Notes: generated by a model not told the origin, from the letters alone. Positions 18,544 to 27,435 are shown, numbered from the stretch's first letter. The stretch: DNA of 64,000 nt from Nitrosomonas sp. Nm34 (GCF_900113925.1 NZ_FORD01000005.1:1-64000), one strand, 5' to 3'. A program made the numbers and translations.

Positions 18544-19333
18544 TAAGCCCATCCTGAGAAGAGATCCTTGGCAACAGTTGAAGAGGTTCACTCGTGCACG
18601 GATTGCCTTGGGAAGAGCTGGCAGCAGTCTGCCAACAAAAGAGTTGCTGGATTTTACTTTATCGCATGCCATGGCGAGAGATGCGGTCCATCTGGCTTTG
18701 AATGTGGCCGCCCTTGCGCGGGAGTTAGAAGGGCAGGAGTTCTCTATTCAGCTGGTACATAGCAAAGCACCTGATCGCATGAGTTATTTATTACGACCAG
18801 ATTATGGACGGCAGCTAAATAAGCAAAGTAGACGGCAGTTACAGGCCATCAAACCTGTCATTCCATCTGGTGCAGTTAATTTGGTTATTGTCGTTGGCGA
18901 TGGATTATCTTCATTGGCTATTGAGCGCCATGCCAAGCCATTGCTTATCGAAATAAAAAAGAATATTCCTGAGCAATGGAAACTGGATCCTGTTGTGATT
19001 GCCTCACAGGCACGTGTCGCATTGGCTGATGAAATTGGGGAGTTGCTGGCGGCTGATATCGTTGCCATACTGATTGGGGAACGCCCAGGATTGAGATCAC
19101 CTGACAGCTTGAGCATTTATATGACTTATGCGCCCAAGGTTGGTTGTAGTGATGCAGACCGGAACTGTATTTCTAATATTTGTTCCGAGGGGTTATCTTA
19201 TGACACTGCCGCAAATAAACTGCTCTGGTTGGCAAAAGAAGCGATACGGCGAAAGCTGTCCGGCGTAGCGCTAAAAGATGAAGGCAGTATGCAAGAAATC
19301 GCAATTATTGACCAGCATAGAAAACTGCTTTAA
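18530..19333 (+). CDS. eutC: Ethanolamine ammonia-lyase small subunit
   Basis: A 267-residue EutC. The ATG at 18530 overlaps the eutB end by 14 nt, as in other eutBC pairs. Conserved elements are the B12-binding LVIVVGDGLSSLAIERHA, the ERPGLRSPDSLSIYMTY block and SNICSEGLSYDTAANKLLWL. It forms the (EutB-EutC)n holoenzyme. There are no microcompartment, permease or reactivase (EutA) genes here. The last ~35 codons recur at 20727. The gene is intact, but its partner is frameshifted. Confidence 0.92.
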   Translation: MRKLDKPILRRDPWQQLKRFTRARIALGRAGSSLPTKELLDFTLSHAMARDAVHLALNVAALARELEGQEFSIQLVHSKAPDRMSYLLRPDYGRQLNKQSRRQLQAIKPVIPSGAVNLVIVVGDGLSSLAIERHAKPLLIEIKKNIPEQWKLDPVVIASQARVALADEIGELLAADIVAILIGERPGLRSPDSLSIYMTYAPKVGCSDADRNCISNICSEGLSYDTAANKLLWLAKEAIRRKLSGVALKDEGSMQEIAIIDQHRKLL

Positions 19334-19397
19334 CTGTCCCTCTCTAAGCATATTTATTATTTAAGCAAAACTTAACAAAAGCTTATTTCGAAAACAG

Positions 19398-19694
19398 TTA
19401 CTCATTATTTTTACCGGAACGATTCTTGATGGTAGACTCTTCAGGAATATTCTTGCGAGGCGGTGAATTTTCTGGAATGGCTTGTTCAAAAGGAATATCT
19501 TTATCAGGTTCCCGCTCAGGAGGATTTTCAACAGGATCTCTTCTCGGGAGATCCTTTTGAGGCGGTTCTTTTTGAGGCGGTTCTTTTTGAGGAGGTTCCT
19601 TTTGAGGCAGGTTGTCTGTAGGAATAGGGGGAAAAGTTGGTTCTACGCAAGGTGCATTATCACCTGGTCCGATGTCGATATTTCTTTTAGGCAT
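19398..19694 (-). CDS. Charged proline-rich repeat protein
   Basis: A 98-residue protein with AAGGAG before the ATG. After a short N-terminus (MPKRNIDIGPGDNAPC) come four tandem QKEPP/QKDLP units of 15 nt each, then Pro/Glu/Arg-rich sequence. It is predicted to be disordered, with no signal peptide. The 15-nt DNA repeats can slip. Function unknown. Confidence 0.6.
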   Translation of the reverse strand: MPKRNIDIGPGDNAPCVEPTFPPIPTDNLPQKEPPQKEPPQKEPPQKDLPRRDPVENPPEREPDKDIPFEQAIPENSPPRKNIPEESTIKNRSGKNNE

Positions 19695-20040
19695 GTTTGC
19701 TCCTTCACTGGGTTACTTGTATCCGTAGTACAGCTACTATCATGAGAACAGTGTTTTTATGTAAATCATGATAGTGAATATCTATTACTTAGTCAGTTCG
19801 TTATCACACATAATTTAGCGATCAGATTCTTAATCTATTGTTAATCTGAATTTAATTTGGTTCTTCCGGAAATTGCGTACATAGGAGCAGTAGCAGGTTA
19901 AAGAGGCGATGGGAAAGTAGAGCAAGACAGATTGAAATAGCCGCTATTATTTTTAATGATCAGGCTTTTCAAAATATCGACGAGTTTGCTCTATCACGCT
20001 TTTGGCATAATAGGTTATTGTTATCAAAGCACGCGACATA
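19695..20040. other. Intergenic, no gene seen
   Basis: About 345 bases of AT-rich sequence. They would hold the promoter of the minus-strand gene at 19398-19694 and the decayed left end of the ISL3 element. I see no other feature. Confidence 0.4.
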
Positions 20041-20049
20041 TTGCAAATT

Positions 20050-20681
20050 CCATAGTCGTTCGATAAAAGAGGATCAGTTCGTCTAAGAGCCCTATTTGCC
20101 GAAGTCGCAAGGTATCTTGTCGAGGAAAAATGATTCGTTGCTTTCGAACGATACCGATAGGTCAAAAGGCTGTCTATATTGATCTTCCAGTCCAGCGGGT
20201 AGCATGTGCTCCAAGTGCCGTGCAGTGCGCCAGGTAAAGGTACGGTTTGCCGATGAATGGTTATACTCAAGTTGTTTAATGAAAAACTGACCAAGCTGTG
20301 CCGCGATCTGCAGCGAGAAGCAGAGAATGGGTTGGGTAATCCCGTTCTGAGAGGCATTCGTTGGCTGCTGCTCAAGCAATTCTCTAATTCCAATTTTCAA
20401 TAAAAAAGTGAATAATTTTTTTACATAAAACTATTTACTTACAAGATATTACGTAAAACTATAATTTATTTTTCTATTCAAAATTAGAATAAAATCATTG
20501 CCGCTCATCATGCAGGTATTCTTGCTTATTTCGACTTCAATCGCTTATCAACTGGACCATTGGAAGGCATCAACAACAAGATCAAAACATTACACAAAAT
20601 GGCTTATGGTTTTAGAGGGGTAGATTCTTTAAACTGAAAATTATGGCGTTGCATGAAACCAGTTATGTTCTGGTCGGTTGA
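20050..20681 (+). pseudogene. ISL3-family transposase remnant
   Basis: Broken reading frames on the plus strand give, in order: SPICRSRKVSCRGKMIRCFR and TIPIGQKAVYIDLPVQRVAC (the N-terminal zinc-finger/HTH part), VKVRFADEW, FNEKLTKLCRDLQREAENG, VLRGIRWLLLKQ, HHAGILAYFDFNRLSTGPLE with GINNKIKTLHKMAYGFRG, and a shifted LKIMALHETSYVLVG ending at TGA 20679. This is the order of IS204/IS1001/IS1165-type transposases. The central DDE part is deleted and an AT-rich stretch (about 20400-20490) is inserted. Confidence 0.85.
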
Positions 20682-20726
20682 ATTCAAAGTACGTATTTAC
20701 CGGATGAACCCAAAGAAACTACTCTG

Positions 20727-20831
20727 ATTGGCAAAAGAAGCGATACGGCGAAACCTGTCGGGTGTAACGTTAAAGGATGAAGGCAGTTTGCAAAAAATTG
20801 CTGTTATTGAGCAGCATAGAGAGCTGCTTTA
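20727..20831 (+). pseudogene. Duplicated 3' end of eutC
   Basis: It encodes LIGKRSDTAKPVGCNVKG-like sequence in one frame. At the DNA level it matches 19229-19333 almost base for base (TTGGCAAAAGAAGCGATACG..., AAAGATGAAGGCAGT..., ATTGA.CAGCATAGA), including the stop. It lies immediately after the ISL3 remnant. Confidence 0.85.
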
Positions 20832-20969
20832 ATTACAGCAAATAAAAATCCTGGTTATCTTAATCCAGATAGTTACTGCTTACGGTAAAGGTGAGTAATG
20901 TCTGGAGTTTCATAGCTACAAACCCCAGACTTCCTAAGAGGGGAGTAGATCCCCTCTCTTGATACGTTA

Positions 20970-22132
20970 TTAACCTTCCGGAGTAATCACATTATCCCAG
21001 GTAGGCGGTTGACCAACCAGCGTGATCGATACATCATCGCCAAAGTTAACGATGAAGGTATCGGCCTCTATTTTGATATTGGTAATATGGCTGGCTATCT
21101 CATCACGAGTTAAACCATATCCGGTGAAGTCCAGCATATCTCCTTCTTGGCCATTATATTTGTCAATTTTCCAGTGGCCCAGATCATGGAACACAAAATT
21201 ATCTGCTCCTTCGTCACCTTGGCAATGTTCATTAGGACGAGCGTCGACATGTTTATGACCACCATGACCTTTACCACCATGGTCATCACCTTTGCCGCCT
21301 GATCCGCCTGGGCCTTTACCGCCATGATCATCATCTTTGCCGCCTGGACCTTTACCACCATGATCATCTTTGCCGCCTGGGCCTTTACCGCCATGATCAT
21401 CATCTTTGCCGCCTGGGCCTTTACCGCCATGATCATCATCTTTGCCGCCTGGACCTTTACCACCATGTCATCATCTTTGCCGCCTGGGCCTTTACCGCCA
21501 TGATCATCATCTTTGCCGCCTGGGCCTTTACCGCCATGATCATCATCCTTGCCGCCTGGGCCTTTACCACCATGATCATCCTTGCCGCCTGGGCCTTTAC
21601 CGCCATGATCATCATCCTTGCCGCCTGGGCCTTTACCGCCATGATCATCTTTGCCGCCTGGGCCTTTACCGCCATGGTCAACAACGACATCATCCCAACT
21701 GATTTGACCAGGATGGACTCCTGCCAATGTGATCTCTACATTATCACCAAAGTTAACGATGAGGTTATCTGCCTCAATTTTGATATTGGTAACACGACTA
21801 GTTAGTTCTTCGCGTGATAAACCATATTTGGAGAAATCCAGCTTGTCTCCTTGCGACGCATTAAAGTCATCAATTTTGTAGTGTCCGGCATCGTGCAAAA
21901 TAAAATTATCTGCCCCTGATCCGCCAACGTAATGTGCGTCTGGAAGGACTACGATATTATCATCACCACTTGTGCCACTGGTAGCAGTAAGTACTGCAGT
22001 AGTATCCACGCTCCCCGTATCACCGGTAGAAGTGCTTTGTTGTTGGGAATCACTTCCAGCCAAATCTTTAATAGCATCAGTATTTGCATTGTCAACGCTT
22101 GTGCTCGTCATGTTTTCACTGCTTGTAGCCAT
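20970..22132 (-). pseudogene. RTX-like repeat protein, frameshifted in a tandem repeat
   Basis: The start at 22132 (MATSSEN) has GGAGAAAATA before it. Domain A (about residues 55-150) has GTSGDDNIVVL, GGSGADNFILHDAGHYKIDD and NIKIEADNLIVNFGDNVEIT, resembling a hemolysin-type Ca-binding region. An array of DHGGKGPGGKDD units follows. Domain B is a close copy of A (DEGADNFVFHDLGHWKIDKY to WDNVITPEG, stop at 20970). One repeat unit (about 21465) lacks an A, so translation from 22132 shifts and ends at 21110. Restoring that base joins both domains. It is probably a type I-secreted surface protein. It could also be phase-variable or a sequencing error. Confidence 0.75.
21285..21678 (-). repeat. 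Tandem 36/39-bp coding repeat array
   Basis: About eleven units coding DHGGKGPGGKDD or DHGGKGPGGKDDD. Differences are mostly the presence or absence of one ATC codon and C/T changes. The unit near 21465 reads CCATGTCATC where its neighbours read CCATGATCATC, a one-base loss. Confidence 0.85.
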
Positions 22133-22144
22133 TATTTTCTCCAT

Positions 22145-22660
22145 TTATTCTAAGCTAATGTAACTAAATAATTCTTACCATCACGTTAATATTAAGAATT
22201 GCTATCGTATAAATTCTTTATATCCTCCTTTAATGCATATAAAAGTTGTGACAATTTATAAGTAGCAATATTCGTGCCAAGAAAAATTAATCTTATTAAT
22301 TAATGTATTAGGCTAGTACATTAGAAGAAAATTGCAGAAAATGTCGCCAATAATTAATCAATTTTCATAAATATATTTGTTTAAGACATAACGCTTTGTT
22401 TTTAAATGGTTTGTTATGTCGTAAATTAACGACTATTTTTATGCTTAATACATAGGCACATGATTTTAAAAGGATTGATTTGTCGTTGATTAGGGGGGTG
22501 TGATATAAAAAGGAGCCTGGTTCTGAGAAAACCACTTGAATGTGCAAGTGAATTCAATGTCTTATTCTAGGTTTTATTTAAGGATAAGGGCTCAGTCGGC
22601 AAATTCTTCCTGGAAGCGCTAATAAGTGGGTTTATACTGATAGACAAAGCGAACTTATAA
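22145..22660. other. AT-rich intergenic region
   Basis: No convincing gene. It probably holds the promoter for the repeat protein ending at 20970. ORFs here are short and low-complexity. Confidence 0.4.
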
Positions 22661-22664
22661 ATTT

Positions 22665-22796
22665 GGGAAAAGCCGGAAACCGCTGGGCGAGCTTGAATTA
22701 GAGCGCTACCGAATCAAGCGTAAGTTGGCAGGAATTAAAATGGAGCGAGATTTCATAAAAGAGTGTGCGGCTTATTTCGCAAGGGAATTGCGGTGA
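22665..22796 (+). pseudogene. IS3-family transposase OrfA fragment
   Basis: The frame reads KSRKPLGELELERYRIKRKL then AGIKMERDFIKECAAYFARE and a stop, which is the leucine-zipper end of IS3-type OrfA. It is followed in a shifted frame by KYGLCKNWVYVV, the start of OrfB. Neither is complete. Confidence 0.75.
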
Positions 22797-22958
22797 AATA
22801 CGGTTTATGCAAAAACTGGGTTTACGTTGTTAGCAAAAACGCAAATTCAAGGTAACTACTCATTCTAATCATTGCTTACCGTGCCGGTTTCCCAATATAT
22901 TGAAAAGGGTTCAAATTGAGCGAAATTAAATAAATAGCTCGCGTAAGGGAAATTCTTG

Positions 22959-23024
22959 GTGACAGACCTTACATTTGACATTTTTCCTTCATTTTATCTG
23001 CTGATGTCAAATGCATGGTCTGAC
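22959..23024. repeat. REP-like imperfect inverted repeat
   Basis: The arm GACAGACCTTACATTTGACA (to 22980) pairs with TGTCAAATGCATGGTCTGAC (23005-23024), 16 of 20 positions, around a 24-nt loop. It lies between the IS3 remnant and the lipoprotein gene. Confidence 0.6.
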
Positions 23025-23144
23025 TAAAGTCTGCTAAAACTGGATCTGCTTCTCTTTGAAATTCAAAATTGCCCCCTTAACCTTGGCTTTTTCCAAAGTT
23101 CTAGAAACTATTCCGGAATGGGATCTGAATTTTTAGTGAGATGA

Positions 23145-23342
23145 TTAATTTGCTTTGTTCAAAGCATCGCATTTATCGAGAAATGCTTGTCGTTCAGTTT
23201 CATTATTTCTAAAAGCTGTAAGCGCTTTCTCCATTCCTTTCCCCGAACAATTGACTGCATTGGCTTCGGGAGGTCCTCCGTCGCAACCGATGAGAGCGAT
23301 ACTAAGACCAATAATACAAACGACACTATATCTAGTATTCAT
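23145..23342 (-). CDS. Small lipoprotein, TrbK-like
   Basis: A 65-residue protein with AGAGGA before the ATG. The lipobox is IALIGC (Cys20). The mature part DGGPPEANAVNC...RQAFLDKCDAL has two cysteines, an arrangement like TrbK-type entry-exclusion lipoproteins of conjugative elements. No conjugation genes flank it, so it may be a stray remnant. The family call is tentative. Confidence 0.6.
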   Translation of the reverse strand: MNTRYSVVCIIGLSIALIGCDGGPPEANAVNCSGKGMEKALTAFRNNETERQAFLDKCDALNKAN

Positions 23343-23528
23343 CTAAAACTTTCCTCTATAAATTTTATTATGGCTGGACGATTGCTTGTTGATGATTGCT
23401 TGGCGTTGGTCGGTCATATCGACCATACAAACCTCACCCTATTATTCTACCTGAATTAGATAACGTTGTATTGCTGGCAATATTTATCAGAGATTTAAAC
23501 CATTACCTTACTTATCGGATCATGTAGT

Positions 23529-23834
23529 CTAAGTGTTATAGCATATAGTTTTGTTCAAGCATTTCCTGGCGTAATGTAAAAAATAAGTCAATGCTTCGGG
23601 ATCTGTCTTGCATTTATCGATCACCAAGTGATGGTCTTCTTCAGGTTCACCAATCTGAAAAAGCCATGCGCGAATGATTTTAAGATCGTTCGCTAAATTT
23701 TTTGATGGTTTAGATCGTATTAAATCTTGGCTATTTGATACAATCTCGGTACGAGCAAATTCCTGAGCTGGTCTATCCATAATAGAGGGGTCATTCGATT
23801 TGAATTTAAGTGTTTGCCGTTTAGGTTTGCTCAT
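23529..23834 (-). CDS. Hypothetical protein
   Basis: A 101-residue soluble protein with a basic N-terminus (MSKPKRQTLKF) and a helical C-terminal half (NDLKIIRAWLFQIGEPEEDH...EALTYFLHYARKCL). No clear Shine-Dalgarno precedes the ATG. I do not recognise a family. It is the last chromosomal gene before the prophage. Confidence 0.45.
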   Translation of the reverse strand: MSKPKRQTLKFKSNDPSIMDRPAQEFARTEIVSNSQDLIRSKPSKNLANDLKIIRAWLFQIGEPEEDHHLVIDKCKTDPEALTYFLHYARKCLNKTICYNT

Positions 23835-24532
23835 GGTTTTATTTAAATATTATGTGATATTGTTGCCAAGTTACTAATAAAAAAGAAAAAACATGATTGC
23901 TATGAGCAAAAAACTATGAAAGCGTTCCGACTATTTTTAGCTGTTTGTTTCAAACAGAAATAATAATCTTAATAAATACAATAATATAAAACTTGTGTAA
24001 GTGATTAGCAAGCTTTATGGTACTGATTATATTGATTTTTGTAATGCTAATAGCATGATGAATGCTGGCAACAATTTTATTGATATTGATTCATCTATTC
24101 GAGAATCTGATATTTTTGTTATATATATTTGATTTTTATTGGTTATTTTTAATAAAATGATTATTCAGGGGAGTTAGAAGTGGCTGAATTATTTGAATCA
24201 TCATTAAGCAGGTGTGATTTCATTTTTAGAGTGATTGATTTTCAGGATTGTCTTTAATCTAAAAGTGGCTTTTGGATTTGAAGAGAGTTTTTTGCTTTTT
24301 TTCTTTTAAAGCATTTGATTTTGCATTCCATATCATTCCATCAAACATAGCAAACATAGTGCGAAGGCGAGCCGCTGGCAGTATCAATCATACGGCAAGG
24401 AGAACCCGGTAAAGTCGGTTTAGAGTTATAAATGGATTAAGACACGCTCACTCATGACTTCAAAATGAGGGACTTTAGATGCTCGGCAACCGGACAGGCG
24501 AAATATCCGTCCATCTCTTAAAAATCAATTAC
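23835..24532. other. AT-rich chromosome-prophage junction region
   Basis: About 700 bases with no credible gene. The first 450 are very AT-rich. A MITE-like copy (24324-24435) and the prophage left end (between it and the integrase stop at 24533) lie here. The exact attL core cannot be assigned because attR is outside the window. Confidence 0.4.
24324..24435 (-). repeat. MITE-like element, copy beside the integrase
   Basis: On the minus strand it reads CGACTTTACCGGGTTCTCC..., TTGCCGTATGATTGATACTG, CGGCTCGCCTTCGC, matching the family core of the copies at 9031, 11131 and 16951. Its ends are diverged (ATGGAATGATATGGAAT). Confidence 0.7.
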
Positions 24533-25690
24533 TTATTTCTTAATGTTGACCAAATGCTGACCAAACATCTCAAGCGCCTTGCTACCTTGTTTTGTATCTG
24601 ATGGCATCCACCGAGCGTAAATCTGAGTGGTAATTAATACATTGGAATGCCCCATCTGCTGAGACACCCACGCTAAATTTTCTCCGGCAGAAAGCATCAT
24701 TGATGCAAATGTATGTCTAGTTTGATATGGATTTCTATATCTCACATTTGCACATTTCAATAACTGAATCCAATACAATTTCCTGATTTGCTGATCACCG
24801 GTCCATGGCTTTCCACTGCGAGGATTAAAAAATATCTTTCCGCCTTGCAACAATGTATATTGCTTTTGATTAATTAACGCTTGCTCGACAGGCGGAAGAA
24901 TGTCAATCTCGCGTGTTCCTCGTTTGGTCTTTGTGGTTTCGTCGGCTTTAGATGCGTAGGTTAGCGCCTTATTAACCTTGATTTTCTTTCTGTCCCAATC
25001 AATATCAGTCCATTCCAGAGCGATCAACTCTGAAGTTCTCATTCCAGTCCAGAAAAAGACAACACACTGATTCTTGATTTGTCCGGTTGCGGCCTCAATG
25101 ATTGCCTGCTGTTCTTCCTGTGTGAATGGGTCAACGTGGTCTTTGGTAACTGGAGCGGCATTGCGCTGATATGTCCAGCCAAGCAGTGGATTCGATTGAA
25201 TCAGATCATCGTGCGCTGCGTCCTGCAAAGCAGTTCTAATCGGGCTTAGGATGTTGGATAGTCTCTTGTTTGTACAATTCATGCCAGCAGTCCATGTCCT
25301 TATGTCTGCACGGCTCAGCGATGTTAATAATTTCTTCCCGAATTTAGGGATAAACAAATTCTCTATTATCTTTCTATAATTATCAGCTGTACTTGCTTTG
25401 AGAGTAGGCTTTTTATTAGCAAGCCACTCTCTTAGGTAAATCTCAACGGTGTATTGTGATGGCGCAAATTTAATAGCGTTTTTTGATTTCGGGAAAGTAT
25501 AAGAATAATCAAATGTACCTGATTCAATAGCGCTAAGAATCGCCGCTCGATACAGCGAAGCTTTCTTTAAGTTAGCGGGGGTGGGCTTGAGGTTAAGACG
25601 CTCGCGGCAACGCTGGCCCTTGTAGTAGAAGTCGATCTCGATTGACGAATCACTTGACTCTCTGACGCCTGGATACTTGTTTCCACCCAT
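24533..25690 (-). CDS. int: Phage tyrosine integrase
   Basis: A 385-residue site-specific recombinase that integrates and excises the prophage. It has an N-terminal arm-binding segment (PGVRESSDSSIEIDFYYKGQ), a SAM-like core-binding domain (about 85-165) and a catalytic domain with Arg in GMRTSELIAL, HxxR in YQTRHTFASMML, and Tyr in TTQIYARWM. Complete length for the DUF3596/P2-like class. It is the outermost prophage gene, reads outward and overlaps the upstream excisionase frame. Confidence 0.95.
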   Translation of the reverse strand: MGGNKYPGVRESSDSSIEIDFYYKGQRCRERLNLKPTPANLKKASLYRAAILSAIESGTFDYSYTFPKSKNAIKFAPSQYTVEIYLREWLANKKPTLKASTADNYRKIIENLFIPKFGKKLLTSLSRADIRTWTAGMNCTNKRLSNILSPIRTALQDAAHDDLIQSNPLLGWTYQRNAAPVTKDHVDPFTQEEQQAIIEAATGQIKNQCVVFFWTGMRTSELIALEWTDIDWDRKKIKVNKALTYASKADETTKTKRGTREIDILPPVEQALINQKQYTLLQGGKIFFNPRSGKPWTGDQQIRKLYWIQLLKCANVRYRNPYQTRHTFASMMLSAGENLAWVSQQMGHSNVLITTQIYARWMPSDTKQGSKALEMFGQHLVNIKK

Positions 25691-25851
25691 GTATGATAAC
25701 CCTCCATGTTAATTAGTATTCTGCCGTCAGGTGCTTTAGTGTACTCCTGGCCCCTAGTCCATTGGCCACGAGAAATCTTTTGCCTGATCGCATCTGGCGT
25801 GTATCCAGTTACCTGACAGAATTTTTCAATGGTCACATAGTTTGCAATCAT
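25567..25851 (-). CDS. xis: Excisionase-like DNA-binding protein
   Basis: A 94-residue ORF. Its first ~57 residues (NYVTIEKFCQVTGYTPDAIR, QKISRGQW..., RILINMEGYHTWVE) match the winged-helix excisionase pattern of lambdoid phages, a recombination directionality factor for Int. The last ~40 codons overlap the int start in another frame and are Ser/Thr-rich, so the functional part is N-terminal. The long overlap with int suggests coupled expression. Confidence 0.75.
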   Translation of the reverse strand: MIANYVTIEKFCQVTGYTPDAIRQKISRGQWTRGQEYTKAPDGRILINMEGYHTWVETSIQASESQVIRQSRSTSTTRASVAASVLTSSPPPLT

Positions 25852-25904
25852 AAATTACAACCCCTTGCTTTCCTCATCAGTTGTCATGGTTTTTTGTTCT
25901 TTGT

Positions 25905-26171
25905 CTATCTGATGGCATGTTTTTTTCCTGTCCCAGCCAGATGCAGATAGCTATTCGGTGTTTGTTCTTTATCTTTTCCTTCAATCATGAACGAGGTGCC
26001 GCCCACGCCTTCGGTGACTCTCAAATAATCCACTTCGACTTTGGCCGAGTTGATAATTGTTTGGCTTAAACCTTCTATTACTTTCGCTTTCTCCAGATCC
26101 AGCGTGCCCTCTTTTACCCCGCGAATTGCTTCAAACAATATTCCCCTCAGTTCTTCTATATTATTTCCCAT
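25905..26171 (-). CDS. Phage early protein, unknown
   Basis: An 88-residue protein, helical in its first half (NNIEELRGILFEAIRGVKEG). It overlaps the end of the HNH gene by 11 nt, so it is translated in the same operon. No family recognised. Confidence 0.65.
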   Translation of the reverse strand: MGNNIEELRGILFEAIRGVKEGTLDLEKAKVIEGLSQTIINSAKVEVDYLRVTEGVGGTSFMIEGKDKEQTPNSYLHLAGTGKKHAIR

Positions 26172-26595
26172 TGATTTTTCTCCTCAAAACACCCTTTAAA
26201 CGTATGACCTGTTTTAAATTTTCAGGCAGATTCTGAACTGTGTTTCGCTCCATCAACTCTCGCCTGGTAACGAGTTTCAGATTGTTAATGTCGCAGTCCT
26301 GTTTATTGCCGTTGATAAATATTAGTGCTGTCCCTTTTGGTGGATATTCACCTCGATGCTGTTTCCACACTTCACGGTGTAGTAACCGCCATTGGTGCAT
26401 TCCCTCTGCTACCTTGATTTCTATATAGCCATCGACATTTACTCGAGTGCTGCCGACAGGCCTCCAGTTAGCAGGTTTGCTTCCGGATTTATATTGAGTC
26501 TCATGCATCCTTCCAACGGAAGGAACACCTTTTACGCCCTTGTTCCATGGTATAAGCCCCTTTACAAATCTGCCTGTTGCAATGTCTCTCCCCAT
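26161..26595 (-). CDS. Phage HNH endonuclease
   Basis: A 144-residue protein from MGRDIATG; a start at 26616 adds 7 residues. It has an N-terminal NUMOD-like Gly/Lys/Pro stretch (RFVKGLIPWNKG), then the HNH core LLHREVWKQHRG...TALIFINGNKQDCDINNLKLV, typical of phage homing or packaging-associated HNH enzymes. Here it lies in the early region, far from the terminase, which favours a homing-type or moron nuclease. Confidence 0.85.
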   Translation of the reverse strand: MGRDIATGRFVKGLIPWNKGVKGVPSVGRMHETQYKSGSKPANWRPVGSTRVNVDGYIEIKVAEGMHQWRLLHREVWKQHRGEYPPKGTALIFINGNKQDCDINNLKLVTRRELMERNTVQNLPENLKQVIRLKGVLRRKINGK

Positions 26596-26777
26596 ATCAA
26601 GCCCTCTTAAACTCAATCTTCCACGCGCTCATGATTTCAAGACCATAGCAACAAGTTGTGTTTTGTTTGCTGTTCGATCGGCTGAGGTGGTGCAATGCAT
26701 TATGAATTGAGTTTGTCAATATCATAATTTTGTTATAACCTTTACATTCACTTCACACATGTTGCCAAGAGACGACA

Positions 26778-27035
26778 ATGGCTGAACCTGATGTAAGATG
26801 GGCTGTATATCCATGGGATGAAGGTAAAGTTGCGCATAGTGAGGCTTTATGTGAATCATTATGTGATTCATCTTATACGCTGCCAGGTGATGGTGATTTA
26901 ATCGTACGACCTTGCCTTGTTCATCCTGAGACATATGAGCCGATTCCTGTACGAGTTGTTGAGGTTCGGGAGTATCCTGAGATGGATCCACCAGTTCTGA
27001 TTTTCGTTGTGACCCCAGCAGGTGATCTAAATTAA
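26778..27035 (+). CDS. Small acidic phage protein, opposite strand
   Basis: An 85-residue protein (MAEPDVRWAVYPWDEGKVAH...). AGAGAC precedes the ATG. It is the only plus-strand gene in this block. Its composition looks protein-like, unlike the His-rich antisense frame 26722-27081. Function unknown. Confidence 0.5.
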   Translation: MAEPDVRWAVYPWDEGKVAHSEALCESLCDSSYTLPGDGDLIVRPCLVHPETYEPIPVRVVEVREYPEMDPPVLIFVVTPAGDLN

Positions 27036-27081
27036 AGGAAAGCTCGTGCCCGATCATTGCAGTAAGTTCCATTTCAATCAT

Positions 27082-27435
27082 TTATTCCAATCGATTTTCA
27101 AATTTGATAGGCTGCTTTCCACCGCCAGTGCGGCGCACATTACTGGTTAATTTGGGTTCGATGCGGTTAATGTCTGCCAGCTCACGTCGATCATCTGTAT
27201 CGTCATCATCGATGTCATTAGATTTGTCTAACGATGAATCTGTGATCCTGTCGTGCATAAATATAGATGCCTGGTAATAGCGCTCTGATTTGTGCAAGCC
27301 TTTCTTCATGGCTTTGGCTCTGATCTTGTCATGGGCAAAACGCCCCCTGAACAGCTTAACCAATGCTTGGTGGTGGCTGTTTGGGTAGAAATGCGCCAAC
27401 AGTTTTTCCTCGTCTTTAGACCAGAGGGTATACAT
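27082..27435 (-). CDS. Phage protein with Myb/SANT-like N-terminus
   Basis: A 117-residue protein. Residues about 1-50 (LWSKDEEKLLAHFYPNSHHQ...RFAHDKIRAKAMKKGLHKS) look like the short helix-turn-helix of GcrA/Myb-like phage DNA-binding proteins. An acidic linker (NDIDDDDTDDRRE) and a basic tail follow. Its start overlaps a 19-codon ORF with a better ribosome site. Confidence 0.65.
   Translation of the reverse strand: MYTLWSKDEEKLLAHFYPNSHHQALVKLFRGRFAHDKIRAKAMKKGLHKSERYYQASIFMHDRITDSSLDKSNDIDDDDTDDRRELADINRIEPKLTSNVRRTGGGKQPIKFENRLE

Noticed and set aside
19953..20400. Two overlapping minus-strand ORFs (146 and 102 codons)
   Set aside because: They are antisense to recognisable ISL3 transposase pieces on the plus strand.
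21442..21805. Plus-strand ORFs opposite the repeat array
   Set aside because: They are shadows of the DHGGKGPGGKDD repeats.
24440..24532. A tRNA gene as attachment site at the integrase side
   Set aside because: No cloverleaf or TTCGA-type arm could be found. The att core needs the right junction, which is outside the window.
26722..27081. 119-codon minus-strand ORF
   Set aside because: His-rich, repetitive composition with no ribosome site. The opposite frame at 26778-27035 reads more like a protein.
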